Shown here piece after piece: positions 25,954-34,094 of a stretch of 62,352 nt of DNA. The position numbers were made by a program, and so were the translations under genes. Position 1 is the first letter of the stretch. Each line of letters begins with the position of its first letter. The notes under the pieces were generated by a model, which worked only from the letters and a program-made list of their open reading frames with translations, was not told the DNA's origin and made no database searches. Origin of the DNA: Phycisphaerae bacterium (GTDB taxonomy: Bacteria > Planctomycetota > Phycisphaerae > UBA1845 > PWPN01); NCBI GenBank assembly GCA_012729395.1, contig JAAYDF010000029.1, positions 1-62,352 of the forward strand. The letters run 5' to 3'.

Positions 25954-27126
25954 ATGTACACTTACCCGCTCGGCATCCGCAGGCCTACCCGCACCATTCG
26001 CATGCTCTGGGGCGCGCTCGCCTGCACGCTGCTGCTGATCTCCGGCTGCTTCCCCGCACTCCCAGAGGACTACTCCGATCGAACCGTCGGGGTGGACCCA
26101 ACGATGTACCCCGACCTGCGGGTCCAAGGCGAGCCCAATGACACGTTCGACACCGCCCTGACCATCATCCTGAACACCAAAGGGCGGGCGTACCTACAGG
26201 GCACCATCAGTACGCCCGACGACGTGGACGTTTTCGTCATGGATGGTCTGACGCCCGGCGACAGACTGCTGGTAGACGTCGGCTCGGTAAGCGCTGCGCT
26301 GGATGCCAGATTAGCCATCTTCGATGAGGCCGGCCGGCTGGCGTTCGAGAATGACGACCGATCCGCGGCGCTATTCCAGTACGATCCTTACCTTAATGTG
26401 GTCATTCGCCGGGAAAGCATGGTGTACTTCCTGGCCATCGCCCGATCGCCGTTTGCGGAGCGGCGGGCGTACGGTTCGTACGAAGCCTTGATCACCGTGG
26501 TGCATGGCAGTAATGTGCCCGTCCCGGTGCCCCAGACGCTGGTGCTCAACTTCGGGGGCGGCAGTATCTTCATCCCCCCTTCCAGTCGGTACACGGTAGG
26601 AGCGTTCGATACGGCGGACATCCACCCGGCATACGCAGGCCAGACGCAAGCCGTCCAGAACCAGATCGTGGCCACCATGCTGAACAACTTCGAGGGTTTG
26701 GCCCTGGATCTCAGGGTCGTGCCGTCGGACGCCTGGCCGCCAGCCAATACTTACTCCACTCTCCTGTTCGGCGGTACCCATTCCCGGGCCCTCGGCATCG
26801 CGCAGGACATCGACGCGTACAACTCCGACCAGACCGATGAGGCAATCGTCTTCACCGATCTCTTCACCCCTTCGCGGTTCGGGCGGGTCCTCAGCAACGC
26901 GGAGCTTGGCACGGCCATCGGCAACGTCGCCACCCACGAGATGGGTCACCTGCTCGGGCTCAGACACGTCGCCAACATCTACGACCTGATGGACACAACC
27001 GGCAGTTCCGCGACCCTACTGCTGAATCAGGACTGGCTGGATTCCCCCCTGGACGAGACCATCTTCCCCATCGGGACACAGGATGGCCTGCTTCTGCTGC
27101 TCGAGACAATCGGCTGGCTGCCTTGA
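25954..27126 (+). CDS. Metzincin-type zinc metalloprotease lipoprotein with pre-peptidase domain
   Basis: From the ATG at 25954 the product is 390 residues; an ATG at 26002 just before the hydrophobic stretch is an alternative. A lipoprotein signal (MLWGALACTLLLISGC) is followed by a pre-peptidase C-terminal-type beta domain (GEPNDTFDTALTI, DDVDVFVMDGLTPGDRLLVDV). The catalytic domain has HEMGHLLGLRH at about residues 328-338 and the Met-turn YDLMDTTG. This is the second exported metzincin in the window but has a different N-terminal domain from the one at 20386. It stands alone with no clear Shine-Dalgarno. The substrate is unknown. Confidence 0.85.
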   Translation: MYTYPLGIRRPTRTIRMLWGALACTLLLISGCFPALPEDYSDRTVGVDPTMYPDLRVQGEPNDTFDTALTIILNTKGRAYLQGTISTPDDVDVFVMDGLTPGDRLLVDVGSVSAALDARLAIFDEAGRLAFENDDRSAALFQYDPYLNVVIRRESMVYFLAIARSPFAERRAYGSYEALITVVHGSNVPVPVPQTLVLNFGGGSIFIPPSSRYTVGAFDTADIHPAYAGQTQAVQNQIVATMLNNFEGLALDLRVVPSDAWPPANTYSTLLFGGTHSRALGIAQDIDAYNSDQTDEAIVFTDLFTPSRFGRVLSNAELGTAIGNVATHEMGHLLGLRHVANIYDLMDTTGSSATLLLNQDWLDSPLDETIFPIGTQDGLLLLLETIGWLP

Positions 27127-27235
27127 ACAAGGGCGGAAGTCGCCCGATGGATTGCCCGGCCTCGGCCACCGGCCCCTCTCCCGCAGATGATGGAGCAACA
27201 GTCGCGGGCGGCAGCCCGGCTTCCGCGTGTGGCCA

Positions 27236-27721
27236 TCAGTAGAAGACCGTAAGGATGAAGTTGGGGTCGGGATGCTTGCCCTCCCATACCCCCACCGTGG
27301 TGGTGATGTGCTTGACCTCGATCTGCGGATCGCTGTCCAGCCACTCGTTGACCGCGTCCTCGAGGTGCCGGATGGCCGCGTCGGACATCTTCGAGTGAAA
27401 GACACGCACCCGCGTCGCGCCAGTACCGGTCACGGTCAACGGACGACGATACTCACGGCCGCCAGGGCGAAGACCTTCGGTAAGGCCCAGGCCCGACTGG
27501 CCAAGCGCCGAGGCGTGGGCCGAACGATCGTGGCCCTCGGATTCGTCGGCGGCGGAGAGAGCGGCCTGGTCGGCGGGCGACCTGCGATCCGCCATGCAAT
27601 GATGGCAGAACAACTGGCCCGACACCCGGAACGCAAGCCCCCGCTCGACATGCTCAGGGTACACGTTCGCCCCACAGCCGTCACAGGTCAAGACCCGTTC
27701 GTCTTCCGGCACAGACCCCAT
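27236..27721 (-). CDS. Zinc-ribbon protein of unknown function
   Basis: The start at 27721 has GGGAGG about 7 nt upstream; 161 residues. A zinc ribbon (CDGCGANVY, then LFCHHC) occupies residues 12-45. A low-complexity linker leads to a C-terminal domain with TRVRVFHSKMSDAAIRHLED, IEVKHITTTVGVWEGK and FILTVFY at the very end. That domain looks like a compact alpha/beta fold shared by planctomycete hypotheticals, but I cannot name it. The gene is divergent from the small membrane protein at 27945. Confidence 0.6.
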   Translation of the reverse strand: MGSVPEDERVLTCDGCGANVYPEHVERGLAFRVSGQLFCHHCMADRRSPADQAALSAADESEGHDRSAHASALGQSGLGLTEGLRPGGREYRRPLTVTGTGATRVRVFHSKMSDAAIRHLEDAVNEWLDSDPQIEVKHITTTVGVWEGKHPDPNFILTVFY

Positions 27722-27890
27722 GGGCAACCTCCCTGTTCTTTGCCCGACCCGGCGAGCGGAAACGGACATGGCCTCTGGCGCTTCACATCCCGAAATGGAG
27801 CGTCTCCTCGACGCTACAAGCACGATAGCCCAACCGGATGGCGGATTCAAGGCTGCCCACACCGGCAGATCGACTGAAGTGATCGCCCCC

Positions 27891-27918
27891 TGGACACCCC
27901 CCCGCCGCCACTTATAAT
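27891..27918 (+). promoter_or_regulatory. Strong sigma-70-like promoter for the small membrane protein
   Basis: TGGACA at 27891-27896 and a perfect TATAAT at 27913-27918 are 16 bp apart. A Shine-Dalgarno AGGAG and the ATG at 27945 follow. Confidence 0.75.
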
Positions 27919-27944
27919 GCGAATGGATTCAGGAGCCCACGATC

Positions 27945-28151
27945 ATGCGAAGAAGACTATACGCGATAGCCCTGTCGTTGCTGCTGCTGCCTACACCCGC
28001 CATGGCTGCGAGTATCTCCGAGCTGGGCAGCTACCTACGTAGCCAGGAATTCCGGCTGGTCGGTAGCGAGGTCATCATCCAAATCCTCATCGGATTCGTC
28101 GACGCCTTCATCCTGGCTGTAGTGACCCTGCTGTTCGGCGTCAGTTCCTGA
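27945..28151 (+). CDS. Small exported or membrane protein
   Basis: The 68-residue product begins with a signal-like helix ending at PAMA (LSLLLLPTPAMA), a short polar segment and a second hydrophobic stretch (IIQILIGFVDAFILAVVTLLFG) running almost to the C-terminus. AGGAG precedes the ATG and one of the best promoters in the window drives it, so it is probably real and well expressed. It has no recognised family. It could be a single-span inner-membrane peptide or a subunit of a membrane complex. Confidence 0.65.
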   Translation: MRRRLYAIALSLLLLPTPAMAASISELGSYLRSQEFRLVGSEVIIQILIGFVDAFILAVVTLLFGVSS

Positions 28152-28216
28152 CGACGCCCCGTTCCCCCGACAAACGCAGCCAACACAGGCACTCGTGCAC
28201 CCAGGGTATCGGGCTC

Positions 28217-28651
28217 TTACGGTGGAGTCTCGTCCGACCCGCTATGTGACGCCAAAAACGATTCCAGCAGAATCTGGGCGGCCACCCCATCCTGCCTGAC
28301 CTTCTTCTGTCGCCGGGTCAGCTCGCGTGTCAGCAGCCGGTGGTCAGCGGCATTCGAGGTCAACCGCTCGTCATGGAGGTACACCGGCAAGCCGGTCTTG
28401 CGTTGCAGGATAGAGGCCAGAGATCTGGACAACTTGGCTTGCGGACCCTCCGAACCGTCCATGTTCAACGGCAAACCCATCACCAAGGCGTCGATCGCAT
28501 ATTCATCCGCGATCGCCGCGACCGCTTGGGCATCCGCCTCCGGGCTACCACCGGCCATCAGCAGCGGCAACGGCGACACGACCCTTGTGCCGGCATCCCC
28601 CACCGCCAACCCGATCCGTCGAGTTCCCAGGTCGATTCCCAGATAACGCAT
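28217..28651 (-). CDS. ruvX: YqgF/RuvX family putative pre-16S rRNA nuclease
   Basis: The start at 28651 gives 144 residues beginning MRYLGIDLGTRRIGLAVGD, the first RNase H-like strand with its catalytic aspartate. LVMGLPLNMDGSEG and VYLHDERLTS are the other family signatures, and a DGVAAQILLESFL helix ends the domain. The family processes the 5' end of 16S rRNA and was formerly annotated as a Holliday-junction resolvase. Length is normal; the in-frame extension upstream is ignored. Confidence 0.93.
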   Translation of the reverse strand: MRYLGIDLGTRRIGLAVGDAGTRVVSPLPLLMAGGSPEADAQAVAAIADEYAIDALVMGLPLNMDGSEGPQAKLSRSLASILQRKTGLPVYLHDERLTSNAADHRLLTRELTRRQKKVRQDGVAAQILLESFLASHSGSDETPP

Positions 28652-29030
28652 CTTGTGAACCTTTGACGAAAGCCCGCAAAGGCATGCCATTGTCGTTGAC
28701 ACCCACCTCGCGAAACGGCAAGCTGGCTGCGGACTTGTGCCGCAAAGGCCGCATTGTACCCGTCCCCAGCGTCATGGGCATCCTCATGGCAGAATTGGCT
28801 TCCTGACCCGCTTGCGGCTTCACGGTCTCTTAACAAGACTGGCACAATGGCTTAACATGCCGCCCGTAAGGTACCGCCGTGCAGCAACGCGAATGGCAGG
28901 GGCGCGCGTTCGTGGCCAATGGGGCGCGGCCGCGCTGGAGGAGCTTCTGTTGGTGTCGGCGATTCCCGCCATGTCTCGTGTGCTCAAGCCGACCAGCCCC
29001 GCCGACACGCTGATCGAGAGAGTGTCGTCC

Positions 29031-29729
29031 ATGGCCAAGCAACAGTCCATTCTGGTCGTCGAAGACGAGAGCGACCTGGCACGCTTGCTGCGGCACAACA
29101 TCGAGCGAGAGGGCTACAAGTGCCGTGTGGCCGCCGACGGCCAGAAAGCCCTGGCCGAGATGGAGGCCGCTGCTCCAGACCTGATCCTGCTCGATCGGAT
29201 GTTGCCCGAACTGTCGGGTGACGAAGTCATCGCCCGCGTGCGTCGCGACCCTCGTCTGGCCGCGACGCCGATCCTCATGCTCACGGCCAAAGCGGACGAG
29301 GCGGACGAGCTGGTGGGCTTTGCCCTCGGTGCGGACGACTACGTCAGCAAGCCGTTCTCGATGAAGCTCGTTTTGGCCCGAATCGCCGCGCTGCTTCGCC
29401 GCCGGGACAATCCGAACCCTCAGGCCGAGACCGAGCTTCTGCGGGCCGGCCCAATCCACCTGGACCTCAGCCGATACGAGCTGACCGTTGACGGCGAACC
29501 CGTATCCCTCACCGCCACGGAACTCCGACTTCTCAAAACGTTGATGGCCGCCGATGGCCGCGTGCTGACGCGGGCACGGCTGATCGACAGTGTCATGGGC
29601 ATGGGAATCGCGGTCACCGATCGGACCATCGACGTGCACGTCACCGCCCTTCGCCGCAAGCTTGGCGATGCGGCCTCCTGGGTGCAGACCATCCGCGGCA
29701 TCGGGTACACCTTTCGTCCACCCACCTGA
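29031..29729 (+). CDS. OmpR/PhoB-family response regulator
   Basis: From the ATG at 29031 the product is 233 residues. The receiver domain begins SILVVEDESDLARLL, with the phospho-acceptor aspartate at about 55 (LILLDRMLPE) and the lysine in DYVSKPFS. A winged-helix DNA-binding domain follows (VSLTATELRLLKTLM, RTIDVHVTALRRKLGD, TIRGIGYTFR). An upstream ATG at 28971 is possible but adds residues without homology. The kinase gene starts 24 bp downstream, so the two form a two-component operon most like PhoB-PhoR. Confidence 0.92.
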   Translation: MAKQQSILVVEDESDLARLLRHNIEREGYKCRVAADGQKALAEMEAAAPDLILLDRMLPELSGDEVIARVRRDPRLAATPILMLTAKADEADELVGFALGADDYVSKPFSMKLVLARIAALLRRRDNPNPQAETELLRAGPIHLDLSRYELTVDGEPVSLTATELRLLKTLMAADGRVLTRARLIDSVMGMGIAVTDRTIDVHVTALRRKLGDAASWVQTIRGIGYTFRPPT

Positions 29730-29752
29730 ACCTTCCGGGAGCTTCAGCCATC

Positions 29753-31669
29753 ATGCGGCTAGGCAGTCTGTTTTGGAAACTCCTTCTGGGCAACGCGCTG
29801 TTGATCGCCGCGGTTCTGGGAACCTGCGCATGGCTGATCGCCGATGAACTCAATCGGCTCCAAGGGCAAGAGCTGACGGCGAACCTGCGTTCCCAAGCAA
29901 CCATCCTGGCCCAGACCTTACACGACCGCTTTGACTTGGCCCATGCCGCCCAGCTCGATCGGTTCGCCAAGCGGCTGGGACGCGGTGAGGAGGCCGCGAT
30001 CCGCCTGACCCTGCTCCTGCCGGACGGGACGGTGCTGGCGGATTCCGAGGCCGACGTCGAACGCATGGAGCGCCACGCGGACCGCACCGAGATCCAACAA
30101 GCCCTTGCCAATGGCTGGGGAATGGACATGCACGACTCCCAGACGGTCGGGCGCGAGATGCAGTACGTGGCCGTGCGCATCGGTGAGGCCGAAGCACCCC
30201 GCGGCGTGATCCGCGTATCCGTCGCCAGTCGGGTCATCAGCCAACGACAGCGGGCCGTCCAACGGATCATCTGGACGGTCACCCTCCTGGGGCTTGCAGC
30301 CTCCATCGTGTTTGCGGTTCACCTGGCACGGTTGTGGAGCAAACCCATCCACCGGATCATGACCACCGCCCACAGTCTCTCCCGCGGCGATCTCTCAGCG
30401 CGGGCCCGTGTGGCCGGCCGCGACGAGATAGCCCTCCTCGCCAATTCGCTCAACGAAATGCGCGAACACCTCGCCGGGCACCTCCAAACCATCGATCGAC
30501 AACGCCGGACACTCGAATCCCTCATGACCCAGCTCCGCGAAGGGGTGATCGTCGCCGGTCCCGACGGCAGAATCGTACTCATCAACCCCGAGGCCATCCG
30601 ACTACTCGGGCTGGGCTCAAGCAGCCTGCGCCACCCGGCGGGCTTCAAGGGGCTGGCGATCCGGACATGCGTTTCCCAGCCGGAACTGCAGGACATGCTC
30701 CTGCCCCACCCGGCGGAAGACGAGCGGCGAGCCTCGTCGTCCTCTTCCCGCGGATCCCGCCGCACGGTATGTGAGATCCACCGCCAGGGTGAGGGCCGCA
30801 ACGCCGAATTGACCATGCTGGCCCGCGCGTCCGACATCATGCTGCCTGAATTCGAGGAGGATGATGCCAGACCACCCTCCGCGGAACGCAGGCCCGTCGG
30901 ACGCATGGTCGTGCTCACCGACATCACCGAGCTGGCCCGCACCGTGCGCGTCAAGAGCGATTTCGCCTCCAACGCCTCACACGAGCTGCGCACCCCGCTC
31001 TCGACCATCCGCGCCGCGGTCGAGACGCTCATGGACTGCGACTGTGCCGGCGATCCTGAGGCCGCACGGCATTTTCTGGACATCATCGATCGGCAAAGCC
31101 GCCGTATGGAAGACATGGTTGTTGACCTGCTCGACCTCTCGCGCATCGAGTCGGCCGCTACGTCTCCTGAGCCTGAGACGGTCCATATCGCGCGGTTCCT
31201 CGATGAACTGCGTCAGCGGTCTCAGGAGCGGCTGGACGCCCGGCAGCTTCAGTGGTCCGCCGATCAGCCGGCGGGTCTGCTCACCATGGCGGTCAACCCG
31301 CACCTGCTGCGCATCGCAATGGACAACCTGCTCGACAACGCGATCAAGTTCACCGAGCCGGGCGGACGCATCTCAGTGATCTGTTCTCGTTCGCCGGCCG
31401 ACAACCGACCGCTCGAGGCCATATCGATCACTGTCGGGGACACGGGCTGTGGCATCGCTCCGCATGAGCAGGAGCGCGTGTTCGAGCGATTCTACCAGGT
31501 GGAAAAAGCCCGCAGCGGCGTGGCGCGAGGCACAGGCCTGGGCCTGTCCATCGTTCGCCACGCCGTCGCGGCCATGAAGGGCACCGTCGATCTGCAAAGT
31601 GAGGTCGGCAAGGGCACTCGCGTGACCATCACCATCCCTCAAAGCGAGCCGCACGCGACGGCCGCTTGA
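29753..31669 (+). CDS. PhoR-like sensor histidine kinase
   Basis: The 638-residue protein has an N-terminal membrane helix (LLLGNALLIAAVLGTCAWLI), a periplasmic sensor, a second helix near residue 185, a HAMP segment, a PAS-like region around 250-300 and the kinase core. The phospho-histidine is at about 410 in NASHELRTPLS. N, G1 and G2 boxes are present (DNLLDNAIKFTEPGG, VGDTGCGIAP, GTGLGLSIVRH). With the regulator 24 bp upstream it should sense a signal across the membrane and phosphorylate it. Layout fits PhoR, but no pho genes lie alongside. The 3' end overlaps the convergent GNAT gene by 31 bp. Confidence 0.92.
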   Translation: MRLGSLFWKLLLGNALLIAAVLGTCAWLIADELNRLQGQELTANLRSQATILAQTLHDRFDLAHAAQLDRFAKRLGRGEEAAIRLTLLLPDGTVLADSEADVERMERHADRTEIQQALANGWGMDMHDSQTVGREMQYVAVRIGEAEAPRGVIRVSVASRVISQRQRAVQRIIWTVTLLGLAASIVFAVHLARLWSKPIHRIMTTAHSLSRGDLSARARVAGRDEIALLANSLNEMREHLAGHLQTIDRQRRTLESLMTQLREGVIVAGPDGRIVLINPEAIRLLGLGSSSLRHPAGFKGLAIRTCVSQPELQDMLLPHPAEDERRASSSSSRGSRRTVCEIHRQGEGRNAELTMLARASDIMLPEFEEDDARPPSAERRPVGRMVVLTDITELARTVRVKSDFASNASHELRTPLSTIRAAVETLMDCDCAGDPEAARHFLDIIDRQSRRMEDMVVDLLDLSRIESAATSPEPETVHIARFLDELRQRSQERLDARQLQWSADQPAGLLTMAVNPHLLRIAMDNLLDNAIKFTEPGGRISVICSRSPADNRPLEAISITVGDTGCGIAPHEQERVFERFYQVEKARSGVARGTGLGLSIVRHAVAAMKGTVDLQSEVGKGTRVTITIPQSEPHATAA

Positions 31670-32340
31670 GGGGCACGACCCAGCTCGACGGTGCGTCGGG
31701 CGGCGCGCCGGACCGGGTGGTCAACCTTCTGAGCGGCGTCCCACTCCGCACGCAGGATCGCGAAGCGGTACTCGTCGTGGAACCGCCCACCCTGGTAGAG
31801 TGAGTCCCGCAAGCAGCCCTCGGGTACGAATCCCGCCTTCTGGTAGCAGCGGATCGCCCGCAGATTGTGCGCGTAAACCGCCAGCCCGATCCGGTTGAGA
31901 TTCAACTCCTCGAACCCGTACCGCAGCATCAACTTCACCGCCTCGGTGCCGTAGCCTCGGTTGTGATACCCGGCATCACCGATGGAGATGCCCAGCATCG
32001 CGCTGCGGTTGGCCGGGTGAATGCGATGCAGACCCACCGACCCGATCAGCCGATCTTCCGCCCGAACCACAATACCGAACACGTGCTCCGACGGGTCACT
32101 GCCCAGCTTCTCGATCCAGGCCCGCTCCCGTGGAGCGTTGCAGGGCGGCCTCATGCTCAGATTGGCCCAGATGTGCGGATCGTTGATCCAGCGCTCCAGG
32201 ACGGGAGCGTCCTCCGGCTCGAGCGTGCTGAAGTAGATCCGCTCACCCACATAGCAGACCACTCGCGAACTCCGTACGGGCTCATCCACCCGCGGCCGAG
32301 CTGCCGCTTGTCGCCTTGTCAACACGGTTGCCTGCGCCAT
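31639..32340 (-). CDS. GNAT acetyltransferase, RimJ/RimL type
   Basis: A 233-residue protein from the ATG at 32340 (AGGCAGG upstream). The acetyl-CoA domain has IYFSTLEPEDAPVLERWIND, LIGSVGLHRIHPANRSAML, the pyrophosphate loop GYHNRGYGTEAVKLML and AVYAHNLRAIRCYQKAGFVPEG. This is the Acetyltransf_3 layout of enzymes acetylating ribosomal N-termini, antibiotics or small amines; the acceptor cannot be told. The tail after about residue 205 is basic and non-conserved, and that part overlaps the histidine-kinase gene on the other strand. Confidence 0.88.
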   Translation of the reverse strand: MAQATVLTRRQAAARPRVDEPVRSSRVVCYVGERIYFSTLEPEDAPVLERWINDPHIWANLSMRPPCNAPRERAWIEKLGSDPSEHVFGIVVRAEDRLIGSVGLHRIHPANRSAMLGISIGDAGYHNRGYGTEAVKLMLRYGFEELNLNRIGLAVYAHNLRAIRCYQKAGFVPEGCLRDSLYQGGRFHDEYRFAILRAEWDAAQKVDHPVRRAARRTVELGRAPQAAVACGSL

Positions 32341-32424
32341 GATACACCTGCCTTTCACGCTTCCGACGCGCGCAGACCACCCGCCCGCACCGAAAACGAT
32401 TTTCGGAACGATTCAATCAACCCA

Positions 32425-32461
32425 ACAAAAAACCCCGCAGACCTCGAAGGGCTGCAGGGTT
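32425..32461 (-). terminator. Rho-independent terminator of the small unit at 32489-32659
   Basis: On the minus strand the stem AACCCTGCAG / CTGCGGGGTT (one mismatch, 32461-32431) is followed by a run of six T. It comes 28 nt after the small gene's stop and just before the GNAT gene leader. Confidence 0.75.
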
Positions 32462-32488
32462 GAGACATATCCCGAATATCCCGTTACC

Positions 32489-32659
32489 CTACGGCCCGCC
32501 CCTTTCGTAATCCGTGCCGACGTATTCCCGACAAGGCAGGTCTGCCCGCATCGACATCGCCACATGGCCAAAGCCCATCGGCCGGCCATGAACGACCACG
32601 ATGCGCAGCCTGTCGTCGGCCGCACGAACCATCAGGTTGTCAGAAACCAGGACGTTCAT
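32489..32659 (-). CDS. Small protein of unknown function, or a short non-coding transcript
   Basis: The frame from the ATG at 32659 encodes 56 residues (MNVLVSDNLMVRAADDRL ... YVGTDYERGGP). No family is recognised and no strong Shine-Dalgarno is seen. The gene is credible mainly because it is framed by its own promoter (32725-32752) and an intrinsic terminator (32425-32461), giving a transcript of about 290 nt. That size would equally suit a small RNA. A second terminator-like hairpin lies right after the promoter. Confidence 0.45.
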   Translation of the reverse strand: MNVLVSDNLMVRAADDRLRIVVVHGRPMGFGHVAMSMRADLPCREYVGTDYERGGP

Positions 32660-32687
32660 CACTGCACCGGGAAACGGAACAACGCAC

Positions 32688-32714
32688 AAAAAAACGAAAC
32701 GGCCCGCCGGGCCG
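32688..32714 (-). terminator. Promoter-proximal terminator-like hairpin (possible attenuator)
   Basis: On the minus strand CGGCCC-GGC-GGGCCG (32714-32700) is followed by TTTCGTTTTTTTG. The hairpin begins only a few nucleotides after the predicted transcription start near 32718, so it could release most transcripts early. Confidence 0.55.
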
Positions 32715-32724
32715 CTGTTTAATC

Positions 32725-32752
32725 AATATACACCAGAAATCGCAAAAGTCAA
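32725..32752 (-). promoter_or_regulatory. Sigma-70-like promoter of the small unit
   Basis: On the minus strand TTGACT (32752-32747) and TATATT (32730-32725) are separated by 16 bp in a locally A+T-rich stretch. The predicted start is near 32718. Confidence 0.7.
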
Positions 32753-32792
32753 ATCGACTTCGCAAATTCCTTCGAGCAAACGAGCGCCCGAG

Positions 32793-32903
32793 CGAGCAAG
32801 TGGGAGCGCGAGCCGCGGATGACACCCCCCGGTCAATCCGCCGGGTCACCAGAGCATCAAGACTGCGAACTGAACTCCGCTGCCGGCTTGCCGCTTCGCG
32901 GTC
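32793..32903 (+). repeat. ~110-bp dispersed repeat (CCGGGGGT hairpin family), degraded copy
   Basis: It aligns over most of its length with 56652-56763. Both contain GAGCGCGCGAGCC-like sequence, a CCGSGGRTGA...ACCCCCGG hairpin, ATCCGCCGGGTCA, TGAACTCCGCT(A/G)CCGGCTTGCC and TCGCG. In this copy the hairpin arms carry mismatches. Confidence 0.7.
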
Positions 32904-32923
32904 ACGTCATTGCCTTCGAGCGA

Positions 32924-33967
32924 TCAATTCGCCCGCTCGGACATCAATGCCGGCCCGACCCGGGTGCGGGCGAGTTCTTCACGCACCAACCGATCGGGAA
33001 GCGGACGCAGACGAAGGAACTTGAAGCCCAAGATTCGCGCGTCCTTCTGGAGATACGCCAACAGCGGCTCCTCTCTGACTTGCGGGTTGGCCGAGTGAAT
33101 CAGGTACACGTTGCCCTCGGCGTTCAAGCCGATCATGCCCACATGAGCCACGAGTTGGTGACGCTCGTCGCCCCGGATCACGTTGACCATGTCCCCGTTC
33201 CTGAGGTCCGGCAGCACGTTGGGCACGCGGGCTCGCGGGATGTACACGTCGGGCCATTCGACGTCCGGCCGCGTCGAGGGAAGCCGCATCTTGTGGAAGA
33301 ACTCGCGAGGCGACCAGAATGCGAGCATATCGACCCACTGTTTACCTCCTCCGAGCGTCCGGCAGATATCCTCGAACAGCCACGCGTTGTGCTGGTTCCA
33401 CTCGCTGGTCATCTCGTGGTTGCGGGTGCGGATGCCGATCTGGCCGTCCTTGTAACGCAGCCGCTGCAACAGCAGGAAGAACGATTCCCAACCCCGGGAC
33501 AGGGCCATGGCATAGGTGTGTTCGCAGAAGGTGACGCAGTCGCTGTGCGTGAGGCAGTAGAGAGGGTCGGGGTCGTGGGTCTCAAAAGGGAACTCGCCGA
33601 GCAGGAAGAGCTTGTAGGGCTGCCCGATGTTCTTGCGAGCCAAGTGCATCACTCGGGCAATGGGGTCCGCTTCACGATCGCTGAGATGCTCGAGGTAGGC
33701 GGCCAAGTCGAGCTCGGTGAACTCATAGAGCGGCTTGTCCTGAAGCCGCTCGATCGGCAGGGCTTCGGGCAACATGTGGACCACGCCGGGCAGTTGCTCG
33801 TAGGTGCGCGGGCGCTCGGAAGCGGACTCGTCGGCCGGGGCCGTCTCGGCCGCAAGAGCGCTCGATCGCGAGTCTCGATTCGACTGCGTCAGGCCGGCCA
33901 TCAGCAGGGCGGCCAGCATCCAGAAGCCCAACAGCCACAGTCCGTAACGCATCAGGATCGGCAACAC
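32924..33967 (-). CDS. DUF1460 (N-acetylmuramoyl-L-alanine amidase-like) exported protein
   Basis: A GTG at 33967 with GCAGGAG upstream is the preferred start, giving 347 residues with a membrane or signal helix (GLWLLGFWMLAALLMAG). The domain motif HSDCVTFCEHTYAMAL contains the nucleophilic cysteine typical of DUF1460 (usually DCVTFVE), an NlpC/P60-related cysteine-hydrolase family. NGDMVNVIRGDERHQLVAHVGMI carries the likely catalytic histidine. It probably cleaves cell-wall peptides or related amides outside the cytoplasm. An ATG at 33952 is the alternative start. Confidence 0.82.
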   Translation of the reverse strand: MLPILMRYGLWLLGFWMLAALLMAGLTQSNRDSRSSALAAETAPADESASERPRTYEQLPGVVHMLPEALPIERLQDKPLYEFTELDLAAYLEHLSDREADPIARVMHLARKNIGQPYKLFLLGEFPFETHDPDPLYCLTHSDCVTFCEHTYAMALSRGWESFFLLLQRLRYKDGQIGIRTRNHEMTSEWNQHNAWLFEDICRTLGGGKQWVDMLAFWSPREFFHKMRLPSTRPDVEWPDVYIPRARVPNVLPDLRNGDMVNVIRGDERHQLVAHVGMIGLNAEGNVYLIHSANPQVREEPLLAYLQKDARILGFKFLRLRPLPDRLVREELARTRVGPALMSERAN

Positions 33968-34094
33968 GGGTAAGGTCTCCTGCGGTAACGGTCGAAACGG
34001 CAGCGATCCACGGAACGCCGCGGGACGAAAGCGGGGACTATTGTACGGGGCACGGGCATTGGATGACAGCGCCGTTGGCCGCCGGCGTCCGTCG

